Shown here: piece after piece, positions 1-7,893 of the stretch | Layout: each line of letters opens with the position of its first letter | Position numbering within the stretch: position 1 is the first letter of the stretch | Assembly: GCA_000174895.1 (NCBI GenBank) | Contig: ACOK01000115.1 | Span: forward strand, 1 to 64,000 | Direction of reading: 5' to 3' | DNA length: 64,000 nt | DNA from: Ruminococcus flavefaciens FD-1 | GTDB taxonomy: Bacteria > Bacillota > Clostridia > Oscillospirales > Ruminococcaceae | Notes under the pieces: model-generated | The model's input: only the letters and a program-made list of their open reading frames with translations | Told to the model about the DNA's origin: nothing | The model's database searches: none | Made by a program: the position numbers and the translations under genes

Positions 1-1318
1 TAAGAACTCTACCGAATATAGAATCTCAATTAATGCAAAAAAGTTTTTTGATCTGGTATATGGATTCCAAGACGAGCCGTTCAAAGACTCATTATGGTTC
101 TTTTCATCTTGTCACGGAATGGAAAAAGGAAAAATGGCTCAATAAATTGTGAATCATGGTGCAGATGCCGTTATCGGCTTTTCAAATTCAGTATCAAATA
201 TTTATTATCAAAAAATGCTGTATGAAATAATGATAAACGGCATGGTATTATCAGGTGATACTTTGGGAAACAGCATTGATAGAGCAAAAGATTTACACGG
301 CAAAAATGATCCCAATGTAAAATATGCTGAATCAGAGATCCGTTTAAAGGGCAATGAAAACTATTGTCTGACAGACAGGATTGAAATAGATTTTGATTTT
401 CCGGAGGATACTCAGAATACAATAACGACAACAGTGCCGGTAGCCACAGCGACCACGATAACCACAACAAAAGCAGCGTCCGAAATGCCGCCCGATATAT
501 TTGGCGAAAAAGTTTATTCCATGCCCGGGCCTATCTGTATATCGTTTTCTCCTATTGATGCGGGAACCAACCATGATCCGAGAACGCTCGATATAATAAC
601 AAAGCTTTACAACGAGCTTGACGATTCCGACAAGGCTACTTACCACTCTTACACAGGCGCCGTTACGTTCTCATTCTCGCCTAAGTACACTACAGACAAG
701 GGAGTAGAGGTCGGTGAGTATTCATCCTTAGGTGAAATATTAAACTGTGCGAGATCTATTGATGATACTTTCTCATTTTTTATGAGTAACTTAGAAGAGG
801 GAGAAGACAGTAGTAGAACTGCATGGGTAGAATGCTATAACAATGATTTTGATGCGGCATCAGGAGAATATATACACCGCGGTTATTCTACACGGGAAGA
901 AAAAATATATGAATACGCAAAAAAAGATAATGAAACATTCAATATGTACAGTGCTATTTTCGGCAACAGATCATTTTTATGTGAAGGAAGAAATGATACC
1001 ATAATTACTATTGTGAAAGATGATTATTATTATTACAAATGGAATTCTTTTTCCGGCGTTCTGACTAAGTATAGTGCCAGAATGTGGTATAATAATTACT
1101 TCGTGAACCATGAACATGATTATGGTGGTACGATGGTACATTATGTAATCGACCTGCGTCCGAAATATGACGCTGCACTCAGAGATATGTGCGGAGAATC
1201 AGGAGGAAAATACATACAGTATTCAGAAGAAAACCTTGATAATCTGATAAAACTGATAAACGCAAGACGAGCTTATATTGATGAATACTCCAGAATACAA
1301 TCTGAGAAGTGGAAGTAA
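1..1318 (+). pseudogene. Caspase-like (clan CD) cysteine peptidase, C-terminal part, interrupted by a stop codon
   Basis: The reading frame enters from before the window and runs from base 2 to a TAA at 143-145, then continues in the same frame to 1318. The residues on both sides belong together: SSCHGMEKGKMAQ, stop, IVNHGADAVIGFSNSV. This is the catalytic Cys loop and following strand typical of gingipain/clostripain-like clan CD peptidases. After this comes a Thr-rich linker (about 25 residues, near 410-475) and an extra C-terminal domain of about 270 residues that I do not recognise. A GTG at 149 could be read as a start but has no ribosome site and would cut the fold in half. The likely history is a single-base change creating TAA. 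Downstream reading is otherwise clean, so the lesion looks recent. The family assignment is from motif memory. Confidence 0.6.
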
Positions 1319-1386
1319 TATCGGCGATCAGTGAAACCGAATCTGAAACTCGGGGAAGATATTGAGCGTTTACTAATATAAAGATT

Positions 1387-1414
1387 AAGGCAGCTGTTTT
1401 GGCTGCCTTTCTTT
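1387..1414 (+). terminator. Intrinsic terminator after the peptidase gene
   Basis: Stem AAGGCAGC / GCTGCCTT followed by TCTTTG, about 70 bases after the stop codon of the broken peptidase gene. Confidence 0.6.
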
Positions 1415-1515
1415 GTGTGGAGAATGATATTCAGACTTGCGCCGGCTGTTATGTTGGCACTGCTTTGCAGAGTATAGCGGAAAGGGTTCATATTGAATAA
1501 GAGACATGAATACTC

Positions 1516-1544
1516 TTGCATTTCCGATGACCTTATGGTATAAT
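1516..1544 (+). promoter_or_regulatory. Sigma-A-type promoter for the AAA ATPase gene
   Basis: TTGCAT (1516-1521), 17-base spacer, perfect TATAAT (1539-1544). The predicted start lies only a few bases before the GGAGG ribosome site of the gene at 1570, giving a very short leader. Confidence 0.7.
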
Positions 1545-1569
1545 AATATCAAGAACGGAGGTGCTGACT

Positions 1570-3150
1570 ATGGGAATTTTACTGAATCCAAACAATACAG
1601 ATTTTGAAGAAGCAACAAATGCTGAAATATATGTTGATAAGACTGAACTTATCGCTTATGCAAATAAGGTTATCCGTACTCCTCAGAAGTATATATGTGT
1701 CAGCCGACCACGCAGATTCGGCAAATCCATGGCGGCAAATATGCTGACTGCTTATTACAGCAAGGGCTGCGATTCGAGAGAATTGTTCAAGCCTTACAAA
1801 ATCTCTCGCTCAGAAACATTTGAAAAGCACCTCAACAAGTATAATGTAATTCATATCAATATGGTTGAATATATCGGTGAATCCAAGAATATTGACGAAA
1901 TGATACAGTTTATTGAGGAAGACATTATTGCGGAAATAACCGATGAACTGCCGGATCTCAAAATGCCAAGACGTATTAATCTTGTCAATGTTCTGAACTA
2001 TGCTTTCGCTCAATATGGTATTCCTTTTGTTTTTATCATAGATGAGTGGGACTGTATTTTCCGAATGAGAAATACCGATCAGGATTCTCAGACAATGTAC
2101 TTGAATTTCCTGCGGAATCTGCTGAAAGATAAAAGTTATGTTGCACTTGCATACATGACAGGAATCCTTCCTATCAAGAAATATGGCGAACATTCGGCAA
2201 TTAATATGTTCACGGAAGTATCAATGACCGATCCGAGAGAATATGCCGAAGTTACGGGATTTACCGAAGCTGAGGTAAGTGAACTTTGTCAGAAATACAA
2301 TATGTCATACGATGACACGAAACGCTGGTATGACGGATATAACCTCCGAGGTGTATCAATATATAATCCGAGGTCAGTTGTTATGTCTATGACTGGCGGA
2401 TATTTCAATAACTATTGGACATCCACCGAGACATACGAAGCGCTTAAAGTTCATATACAGCGTAACTTTGACGGACTAAAAGACAAAGTCACAAAGATGA
2501 TAGCAGGGGAGAGCGTCGGCGTAAATACGGCGAAATTCCAGAACGATATGACCTCTCTCAATAGTGCCGATGATGTTCTGACTCTGTTAGTTCATTTAGG
2601 ATATCTGACGTTCAGAGCTACAAACGAAACTGGATACGGTGAGGTTTGGATCCCAAACAGTGAAGTTCGTCAGGAGTTCATCAACTCAGTTGAGGACGGC
2701 GGTTGGGAGAATCTGATGAAAGCTATCAATGATTCTGACAAACTGCTTGAAGCTACATTGAATGGTGATACAGATACGGTTGCAGAACTCGTTGAACGTT
2801 CTCACAGCGATAACACTTCTATCCTTCAATATAACGATGAAAATTCACTTGCCTGCGTATTGTCACTTGCATATTATACGGCACAGAATAAATACATCAT
2901 GCACCGTGAACTGCCTACGGGCAAAGGCTTTGCGGATATATCGTTCATCCCCAGAAAAAATATCGACCTTCCTGCAATAATTGTTGAATTGAAGCATAAC
3001 AAGACATCGGGTGCGGCTATTGAGCAGATAAAACAGAAGAAGTATACTGACAAAATTGCTCAGTATACAGGCGAAATATTACTGGTCGGGATCAACTATG
3101 ATGACGATAAAGGGCATACCTGCGTGATTGAAAAATTTGTAAAGGAATAG
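1570..3150 (+). CDS. AAA-ATPase-like protein with C-terminal PD-(D/E)XK nuclease-fold domain
   Basis: A 526-residue cytoplasmic protein of the widespread AAA-ATPase-like/DUF1703 family. The N-terminus has the family opening (YVDKTELI) and a P-loop RPRRFGKS near residue 50. A Walker B-like stretch FVFIIDEWD lies near residue 160. The C-terminal 130 residues carry GFADI and VELKHN, the D...ExK pattern of the PD-(D/E)XK fold, then the usual closing strand (GEILLVGINYD). The ATG at 1570 is chosen over a GTG at 1561 because GGAGG sits 8 bases before it. The gene is monocistronic, with its own promoter and terminator. Members are abundant in gut bacteria, often in many copies, and their role is not established; a nuclease or mobile-element-related job is only inferred. 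Confidence 0.88.
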   Translation: MGILLNPNNTDFEEATNAEIYVDKTELIAYANKVIRTPQKYICVSRPRRFGKSMAANMLTAYYSKGCDSRELFKPYKISRSETFEKHLNKYNVIHINMVEYIGESKNIDEMIQFIEEDIIAEITDELPDLKMPRRINLVNVLNYAFAQYGIPFVFIIDEWDCIFRMRNTDQDSQTMYLNFLRNLLKDKSYVALAYMTGILPIKKYGEHSAINMFTEVSMTDPREYAEVTGFTEAEVSELCQKYNMSYDDTKRWYDGYNLRGVSIYNPRSVVMSMTGGYFNNYWTSTETYEALKVHIQRNFDGLKDKVTKMIAGESVGVNTAKFQNDMTSLNSADDVLTLLVHLGYLTFRATNETGYGEVWIPNSEVRQEFINSVEDGGWENLMKAINDSDKLLEATLNGDTDTVAELVERSHSDNTSILQYNDENSLACVLSLAYYTAQNKYIMHRELPTGKGFADISFIPRKNIDLPAIIVELKHNKTSGAAIEQIKQKKYTDKIAQYTGEILLVGINYDDDKGHTCVIEKFVKE

Positions 3151-3174
3151 GGGTATTCCAATACGTGATTAATA

Positions 3175-3211
3175 AACGGCTGAGAAAATAGTGTACTTTC
3201 TCAGCCGTTTT
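3175..3211. terminator. Bidirectional intrinsic terminator
   Basis: Inverted repeat AACGGCTGAGAAA / TTTCTCAGCCGTT followed by TTTTC, between the ATPase gene and the convergent small gene at 3316. Confidence 0.75.
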
Positions 3212-3315
3212 CATATTCGTTCCGCTGTGCCGGATGTTTGCAATGTTCAGCAGATTTGAAAAAATAACGACTAATACAAAATGGCGGTCAGCTTCAGCAG
3301 TTGACCGCCTTTGCA

Positions 3316-3510
3316 TTACAGATTTGCCAGCAAAAGCCCATTTGTATTTTCAAACAGGTTACCTTTACCTGACAGGTAGAAGATGACTTTGCACTTAGGA
3401 TCGTCAGCATTTTTCAAAAGCTGAGCAGTAAGCTGTTTTCGGTCGTACCGCTTTTCCTCCTCGTTTGTCATCCATACAGAAATGAATTTTGGTTCATGAT
3501 AAATTTCCAT
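3316..3510 (-). CDS. Small acidic protein of unknown function (64 aa), paralogue of 39851-40060
   Basis: Starts MEIYHEPKFISVWMT from ATG at 3510, with AAGGAG 9 bases upstream; a longer frame to 3603 runs through a terminator hairpin and is rejected. The protein has no signal peptide or membrane segment. It closely resembles the 69-aa protein at 39851-40060: both start MEIY and share a VW-x-T-x-EEE segment, YDR, LT-xx-LLK, KC, LSGK and GLLL-x-NL, so this is a real protein family. It sits just after the amidoligase/amidotransferase operon but is separated from it by a strong terminator. I do not recognise a function. Confidence 0.7.
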   Translation of the reverse strand: MEIYHEPKFISVWMTNEEEKRYDRKQLTAQLLKNADDPKCKVIFYLSGKGNLFENTNGLLLANL

Positions 3511-3560
3511 AAGATCAACTCCTTGTAATGTTGGATATTTCATTAGACTACGGTCTATTG

Positions 3561-3590
3561 AAAAAACGGAGCCGGCATGACCGGCTCCAT
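3561..3590 (-). terminator. Terminator of the amidoligase operon
   Basis: Stem GGAGCCGG / CCGGCTCC (3568-3588), followed on the minus strand by six T residues. It lies between the amidotransferase stop and the separate 64-aa gene. Confidence 0.8.
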
Positions 3591-3627
3591 TCCTATGATA
3601 CACGGATATATCCTATCTTGCCCATGA

Positions 3628-4602
3628 TCAGTAAGCACACCCGTATATCTGCTCATACAGACTGTCACTGTCTTCGCACTTCACCATCTGCAACGTCTCA
3701 CGGAGTAGGTCATGGTCGGCAAGCATATCCTCGATCTCATCACAGGTGTAGCCGTACTCCAGTAGCAGTTCCACATCCGATGAATCAACACCATAGCAAC
3801 CGCAATACGCAAGCAGGAGTTCTTCATGTATACTATAATAAGAGTCCTCATAGTCGTACCATGTGGCGAAGTGAGAACGGTACTGAGCAGGCTCAAACTC
3901 CTCACGACTGATATCTCCGTTGCTTTCAATACGAATGATCTCCCCCTCAACGCAGTCCACTTTCGAGTACGAGAACTTATTGAGTACGGATTTGCCGAGA
4001 GCCTTCTTCATGATGGACTCAGTTGACGCATATACATAAAGTCCCAGAGCCTCGAAGTGGATGAGATATAAGGGATTGCTCCCTTTTATAATGTATAGGG
4101 TATTGTCCTGGTCGAGAACAGTGAAAGTGAAGTTACCACGCACCGCCTCTGCCATATCCCTGAGACTATCGAAATCCAGCTTGCCTTGTTGCTCGATGAG
4201 CTGTACACCGATGTAGCTGTCAGTCTCGATGTGGGTATCAGGAAGTTTACGTTCTTTCCTAAGTGCATCATCATTATACAGTACACCATTATGAGCAAAT
4301 GCGAACTCCTTGTCTGCATGGCCTGCAAATGGGTGATTGTTGTAGTTGTGCTTCTTGTCACCCTGAGTGGCAAAACGAGTGTGCCCCATGATGGCATTTG
4401 TTTCCTCAGGAGCGTTGAAGTGAATCTTGTGGGACGGCCTGGGCCTCTTGTATATAGAGACCCGTCCATCCTTGACGTATGAGATTCCTGCCGCATCCGT
4501 GCCACGTTCCTCGGCTGCATTCGCCAGAAGCTGTGTCAGTTTCTTCAATACCTTATACGGTACGATGCCCTTGTAGTCGAGCCATCCGAATAATGCACAC
4601 AT
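3628..4602 (-). CDS. Class II glutamine amidotransferase (GATase_6-like)
   Basis: A 324-residue protein starting MCALFGW, so the N-terminal nucleophile Cys2 is exposed after Met removal, as this Ntn-hydrolase family requires. Other family landmarks are GHTRFATQGD (about residue 78), NNHPF and HNGVLYN (about 100) and ETDS. The first 230 residues cover the amidotransferase fold; the last 90, ending GCAY, are not recognised. The fold releases ammonia from glutamine for a partner enzyme. No phosphoribosyl-transferase or synthetase domain is attached, so this is not PurF or GlmS. The start at 4602 follows AGAGGAGA and lies 1 base after the stop of the 59-aa gene, so translation is coupled. The partner is most likely the amidoligase two genes upstream (inference). 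Confidence 0.85.
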   Translation of the reverse strand: MCALFGWLDYKGIVPYKVLKKLTQLLANAAEERGTDAAGISYVKDGRVSIYKRPRPSHKIHFNAPEETNAIMGHTRFATQGDKKHNYNNHPFAGHADKEFAFAHNGVLYNDDALRKERKLPDTHIETDSYIGVQLIEQQGKLDFDSLRDMAEAVRGNFTFTVLDQDNTLYIIKGSNPLYLIHFEALGLYVYASTESIMKKALGKSVLNKFSYSKVDCVEGEIIRIESNGDISREEFEPAQYRSHFATWYDYEDSYYSIHEELLLAYCGCYGVDSSDVELLLEYGYTCDEIEDMLADHDLLRETLQMVKCEDSDSLYEQIYGCAY

Positions 4603-4603
4603 T

Positions 4604-4783
4604 TTAATTCTCCTCTCTGAAAGTAGTATCGATGAGTTTCGGACGATCATCCGTCATGACATCCTTGACGATCTCGCCGACCTTGTCAGCCAGTATTGTT
4701 GCGGCAACCAGAGTGGCGATTTTCAGCAGTTCCCCCGCAGGTGAGCCAGCGGGAATCTTTGAGATAAAATCGTTTGCTTTCAT
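4604..4783 (-). CDS. 59-aa protein between amidoligase and amidotransferase
   Basis: ATG at 4783 is preceded by GAGGAG lying in the last codons of the amidoligase gene, and the TAA ends one base before the amidotransferase ATG, so the gene is tightly embedded in the operon. The sequence begins MKANDFISKI and has a hydrophobic/Ala-rich centre (KIATLVAATILADKV) that could form a helix or weak membrane segment, then an acidic, charged tail ending TFREEN. I recognise no family. Its size and its place between an amidoligase and a glutamine amidotransferase make it a possible substrate or adaptor, but this is inference only. Confidence 0.65.
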   Translation of the reverse strand: MKANDFISKIPAGSPAGELLKIATLVAATILADKVGEIVKDVMTDDRPKLIDTTFREEN

Positions 4784-4789
4784 TTACAT

Positions 4790-5884
4790 TTACTCCTCAG
4801 AATTGATGTTTTCGTTAACGTATAAATTTCTTTCTTTGAGATACTGTATCAGTTCAGGTTCCTTGATGTTGCTTACGAACTCTGACCATGACAGCTTGTG
4901 CAGATCGTCCTCGGTGTATTTTATAGCCACATCGATGATGGCGTTCACCAGTTCCAGTGTTGCAAGGAAGGTATTCAGCTTCAATGTGCCTCTGAACATT
5001 CTGAACTCGATGGTTGCGTAGTTCATCAGGTTCACAGCTGCGTATCTGCCGTTGTTGCCCTTTTTGGCCTTGTCCAGAATCGCCCTTGCGGAATTCTCAT
5101 AACCGTAACGAGAAGCCCATCTGTTCATGGCGTACTCAGAACGGCGAGAGAACTTCAACAGCTCATTCCAATGATGTTCGACGAAGTACAATATACGGCT
5201 TATCGTTTCATCCTGCTCCTCTCTGTTATCACCTAAACAGTCACGGTTCACATGTACGTGAAGCCCACAGGTCGAGGTCTGATGAGAGCGGTAGCCCAGA
5301 TATATCGCCTTTTTCATTATCTCGTCCCATTGAAACTGCTTATGGTAATCTAATGACATCGGATGTGTCACCAGCTCCATTCCGTCATCAAGCGAGCCGT
5401 CACCTTTGATATAAATGTGCTCAGTATCATTTCGGTTAGCCACAGCAAGAATTTCGTCAGCATTGTCATCATCCTTTCCGGCTTTGTCGATTTCCAGTTC
5501 TACCCCAAAATACCTGTCAGAATCCCCATAGAATATGGGTTCGGGTTTGTATCCGTAGTCGTGGATACTCCTGTTACGATCTACCTCATCATGATAACAT
5601 TCACCACAGTAGTCGTAGCCATCAAGATGATAAGCATCGTCCTCATGAAGTAGTGCATCACAACAAGTACAGCGAGTATAGTGATTGTGGTAACATGATG
5701 TACAGAGAGTAGTATACTCGTCACCGTAGCTATCGTCAGTCCATATCACAGAACCACAGCGGTCGCAGGTTGTGGTGTGGTGTTCATAGCAGTCAGTACA
5801 AACAATCTCACCGCCAACTTCCTCATAGTCATCATCCTCGATAAGTGCTCCGCAGTGGGAGCAGTAAAGTTTGTTCTCTTCCAT
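4790..5884 (-). CDS. Zinc-ribbon protein with amidoligase domain (Amidoligase_2 / COOH-NH2 ligase type)
   Basis: A 364-residue protein. Residues 1-100 hold six CxxC pairs (CSHC, CTDC, CDRC, CTSC, CTCC, CGEC), that is three zinc ribbons in a row. From about residue 125 comes an amidoligase domain of the glutamine-synthetase-like superfamily: FGVELEID, KGDGSLDDGMELVTHP, CGLHVHVNR and TIEFRMFRGTL, the metal/ATP-binding pattern of this family. These enzymes join carboxyl and amino groups at the cost of ATP, and are known to sit beside glutamine amidotransferases, as here. The start follows GGAGGAAAACA. A hairpin with a T-run lies just upstream (5901-5928). Substrate unknown. Confidence 0.82.
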   Translation of the reverse strand: MEENKLYCSHCGALIEDDDYEEVGGEIVCTDCYEHHTTTCDRCGSVIWTDDSYGDEYTTLCTSCYHNHYTRCTCCDALLHEDDAYHLDGYDYCGECYHDEVDRNRSIHDYGYKPEPIFYGDSDRYFGVELEIDKAGKDDDNADEILAVANRNDTEHIYIKGDGSLDDGMELVTHPMSLDYHKQFQWDEIMKKAIYLGYRSHQTSTCGLHVHVNRDCLGDNREEQDETISRILYFVEHHWNELLKFSRRSEYAMNRWASRYGYENSARAILDKAKKGNNGRYAAVNLMNYATIEFRMFRGTLKLNTFLATLELVNAIIDVAIKYTEDDLHKLSWSEFVSNIKEPELIQYLKERNLYVNENINSEE

Positions 5885-5900
5885 TGTTTTCCTCCATAAC

Positions 5901-5928
5901 GTAAAATAGCCGCTCCCGAAGGAGCGGC
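5901..5928 (-). terminator. Hairpin between DUF960 gene and amidoligase gene
   Basis: Perfect stem GCCGCTCC / GGAGCGGC with a 4-base loop, followed on the minus strand by TATTTTA. It could end the DUF960 transcript or act as a partial read-through terminator for the amidoligase operon. Confidence 0.65.
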
Positions 5929-5935
5929 ATTAGTT

Positions 5936-6220
5936 TTAGTATTCACTTGCAAGCAGCATTGTTGAGTGATCCCCGTCGTCGATGATGTACAGTTTTTCCG
6001 CAATGGGAGCATCCGACGGGATGAGATACTCCATGCGGTATTCGGGTTCTTCGGATGTGTGAGTGATAGACTGAAGTGAGCCTGACGGTCTCAGTTCAAA
6101 CACTTGCAGGTAGTCCTTCGGCTCTGGCAGTCTGTCAACACAGTCCCACATGAACAGTTGAAGCTCCAACGGTATCGTGTTGTCAACACCACAGGTCAGA
6201 TATCTGTTTGTCTCAGTCAT
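5936..6220 (-). CDS. DUF960-family protein
   Basis: A 94-residue protein beginning MTETNRYLTCGVDNTIPLEL. The RYLT-x-GV-x-x-x-IPLELQ opening, the MWDCVD segment and the acidic C-terminus are typical of DUF960 proteins, small soluble proteins often found on Firmicute plasmids, conjugative elements and phages. The second ATG (6220) is favoured because AAGGAG lies 8 bases before it; the first ATG (6226) is too close. It is followed by a terminator-like hairpin and then the amidoligase operon in the same direction, suggesting the group arrived as a mobile-element cargo (inference). Function unknown. Confidence 0.7.
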   Translation of the reverse strand: MTETNRYLTCGVDNTIPLELQLFMWDCVDRLPEPKDYLQVFELRPSGSLQSITHTSEEPEYRMEYLIPSDAPIAEKLYIIDDGDHSTMLLASEY

Positions 6221-6240
6221 AGGCATTTCTCCTTTGGCAT

Positions 6241-6280
6241 AAAAATTGCCCCTTGGGCCGCCTTGCGGCAGTCCTCAGGG
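6241..6280 (-). terminator. Hairpin in the leader of the DUF960 gene
   Basis: Stem GCCGC / GCGGC with weaker outer pairing, followed on the minus strand by CAATTTTTA just before the ribosome site of the DUF960 gene. It may be an attenuator or the end of an upstream transcript. From 6281 to 6560 I see no gene or clear signal apart from a 16-bp palindrome around the GGAATT/AATTCC at 6305-6320. Confidence 0.4.
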
Positions 6281-6560
6281 TATTCACATTAATAATATAT
6301 ATATGGAATTTCAGAATTCCAGGAGAATCGCCATTTTCAGCCCAATTTTATTGTTTACTTTTACATATGAGGTACATCAATTAAAGCAGTCTGATGTCGC
6401 ATTTTTGAATTGCCTTTTAATTGATAATGCAGACACATTTATCGGGTTTGCTGATCAAAGTAAAATCAGGTACAGCTTTGATCAGAGCGGTCTTTCCATA
6501 AGCTATTAGCGATATTATTAAAAAAAATGTCTGTTTATGGGCATATCGATATAAAAGAAA

Positions 6561-6653
6561 GTAACCGCCAACCAATATAGTCCCAAATGGCCACCAGCCT
6601 ACACGTATGTAAGCTGATCCCTTTTTATGCGGCTATGTATGGTTGGCGGTTAC
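6561..6653. mobile_element. 93-bp MITE-like element with IS66-type ends
   Basis: Perfect 14-bp terminal inverted repeats GTAACCGCCAACCA / TGGTTGGCGGTTAC with no coding capacity inside. The left 16 bases are the same as the left end of the IS66 element at 11756. No target duplication is visible. Confidence 0.65.
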
Positions 6654-6781
6654 GCTTCCTTTGTTTTTCTGTGTCTATATTTCAGAACCTTTTTTCAGTT
6701 CTGCAGAAGGGATGAGTCAATGTATTTCGGGTAAGCTGTATTATTCGGACAGAAAGCTGCTTATTTAATACGGTAAGATCC

Positions 6782-6963
6782 TTTAAGGCAACACCACACA
6801 AAACTTGTGCTGAAGATGCGCCGACAGATTTTTCGTCAGATTGTATAGAAATTTCGCAGGCATACTGACGTATGTCAAGGAATTTCTGTGCAAGATGACG
6901 GAAAATATGTAAGCAGATTCAGTGCAAAGACGTCAGGCGGGCTTTGTGCGGTGTTGCCTTAAA
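6782..6963. repeat. Palindromic dispersed repeat, copy A (full length, about 180 bp)
   Basis: Ends TTTAAGGCAACACC and GGTGTTGCCTTAAA are inverted repeats. The interior contains further nested inverted pairs (for example TTTTTCGTCA with TGACGGAAAA, and CATAC with GTATG), so the whole unit can fold as one long stem. It matches copy E (33580-33755) almost base for base in the opposite orientation. Its last TTA supplies the stop codon of the DUF3021 gene. Confidence 0.85.
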
Positions 6964-7408
6964 CGTCCTTCTGTTCTTTCGGCTTTTCTGCATTTGAGTA
7001 GCGCTTTTTGAGCTGTTGGTTCATAAGTGTGGTGTGCTTTTTGTCCACAAGATAATGCACGAAACAGGTAAAAAGATAGATGAAAACAACGGCGAAAAAT
7101 GTGAGTATTACAGACTCAGGAGTTATACTGCACCAGCCGAAAACGTTCAGCATAAGCAGGGTTATGGAGAAGATAACAATAAAATGCACTATCCAGAGTA
7201 TCCACGAGTGCTTTGCGCTTTTTGAATCGAAACACAGCAGTGCAGCAGTGGGAAGGGCGGTTATAAGACCGCTAAGCAGTATCTCCCAGAGGATGACGCT
7301 TTCCATCTGCTGTCCCGAGGCTGTAAGAAAAATAGCCGCAGCAATAAGAACAGCTGTTGTAATGTCCACAAAATAATGTAAAAATGATATAAGAAATTCC
7401 TTTACCAT
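6959..7408 (-). CDS. DUF3021 family membrane protein
   Basis: A 149-residue protein with four hydrophobic segments (about residues 13-32, 40-60, 70-90 and 98-118) and a basic, Glu/Lys-rich cytoplasmic tail. Its start ATG overlaps the TAA of the LytTR gene (TAATG), so the two are translationally coupled. LytTR-DUF3021 pairs are a common Firmicute two-gene regulatory module in which the membrane partner is thought to control the LytTR regulator. The stop codon is provided by the end of repeat copy A, so the C-terminal tail may have been trimmed by insertion of that element. Confidence 0.8.
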   Translation of the reverse strand: MVKEFLISFLHYFVDITTAVLIAAAIFLTASGQQMESVILWEILLSGLITALPTAALLCFDSKSAKHSWILWIVHFIVIFSITLLMLNVFGWCSITPESVILTFFAVVFIYLFTCFVHYLVDKKHTTLMNQQLKKRYSNAEKPKEQKDV

Positions 7409-7857
7409 TATTCTACCTCCTCAATACCGAGCTTTACTTTAAGACTGCGGACGTATTGCCGCGAGATGATTATCTTTTCGCCGTTTTTCAGATGAGCCTC
7501 AAGCTTTCCGCTGAAAAGCGGAGAGAGATACTCTATTTTTTCCATGTTCACTATCATGGACTTTGAACAGCGCAAGAAATCGAGCGGTCCGAAAAGCTCT
7601 TCAAGTTCATAGAGCTTATATTTCACTTCATATACATCCGAGTGGTAATAGGCAAATACCTTGTTTTCATTTGCTTCAAAATAGTATACGTCCTGATAGT
7701 TAAGACGCACTATACAGTCATTATGATAGCCTGTAAGTTCGGCCCTTGCAGTTTGGTATGCCAGCAGCATGGATATCAGCCGCTGATCAGGTGATGCGCA
7801 TCTGACAATAACAACATCATCTTCATCAGGCTGAGGGGATTCGATTATAATTCTCAT
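7408..7857 (-). CDS. LytTR-family DNA-binding response regulator (no receiver domain)
   Basis: A 149-residue protein. The C-terminal 100 residues form a LytTR DNA-binding domain: VYYFEANENKVFAYY, FLRCSKSMIVNMEKIEYL and ISRQYVRSLK are the standard strands and recognition region. The first 45 residues are a short N-terminal extension and not a receiver domain, as usual for LytTR proteins paired with DUF3021. The start at 7857 follows GGAGG; an upstream non-ATG extension to 7872 is less likely. Overlap with the DUF3021 gene indicates a two-gene operon, probably self-regulating. Confidence 0.85.
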   Translation of the reverse strand: MRIIIESPQPDEDDVVIVRCASPDQRLISMLLAYQTARAELTGYHNDCIVRLNYQDVYYFEANENKVFAYYHSDVYEVKYKLYELEELFGPLDFLRCSKSMIVNMEKIEYLSPLFSGKLEAHLKNGEKIIISRQYVRSLKVKLGIEEVE

Positions 7858-7893
7858 TATCGGCCTCCGCAAATTAAAATAGTATGGATAATA

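Noticed and set aside
149..1318. Independent 389-aa gene starting at GTG 149
   Set aside because: It has no ribosome site and starts in the middle of a peptidase fold that continues upstream past a stop codon.
6246..6509. Plus-strand 87-codon frame
   Set aside because: It starts within a terminator hairpin, has no ribosome site and resembles no protein.
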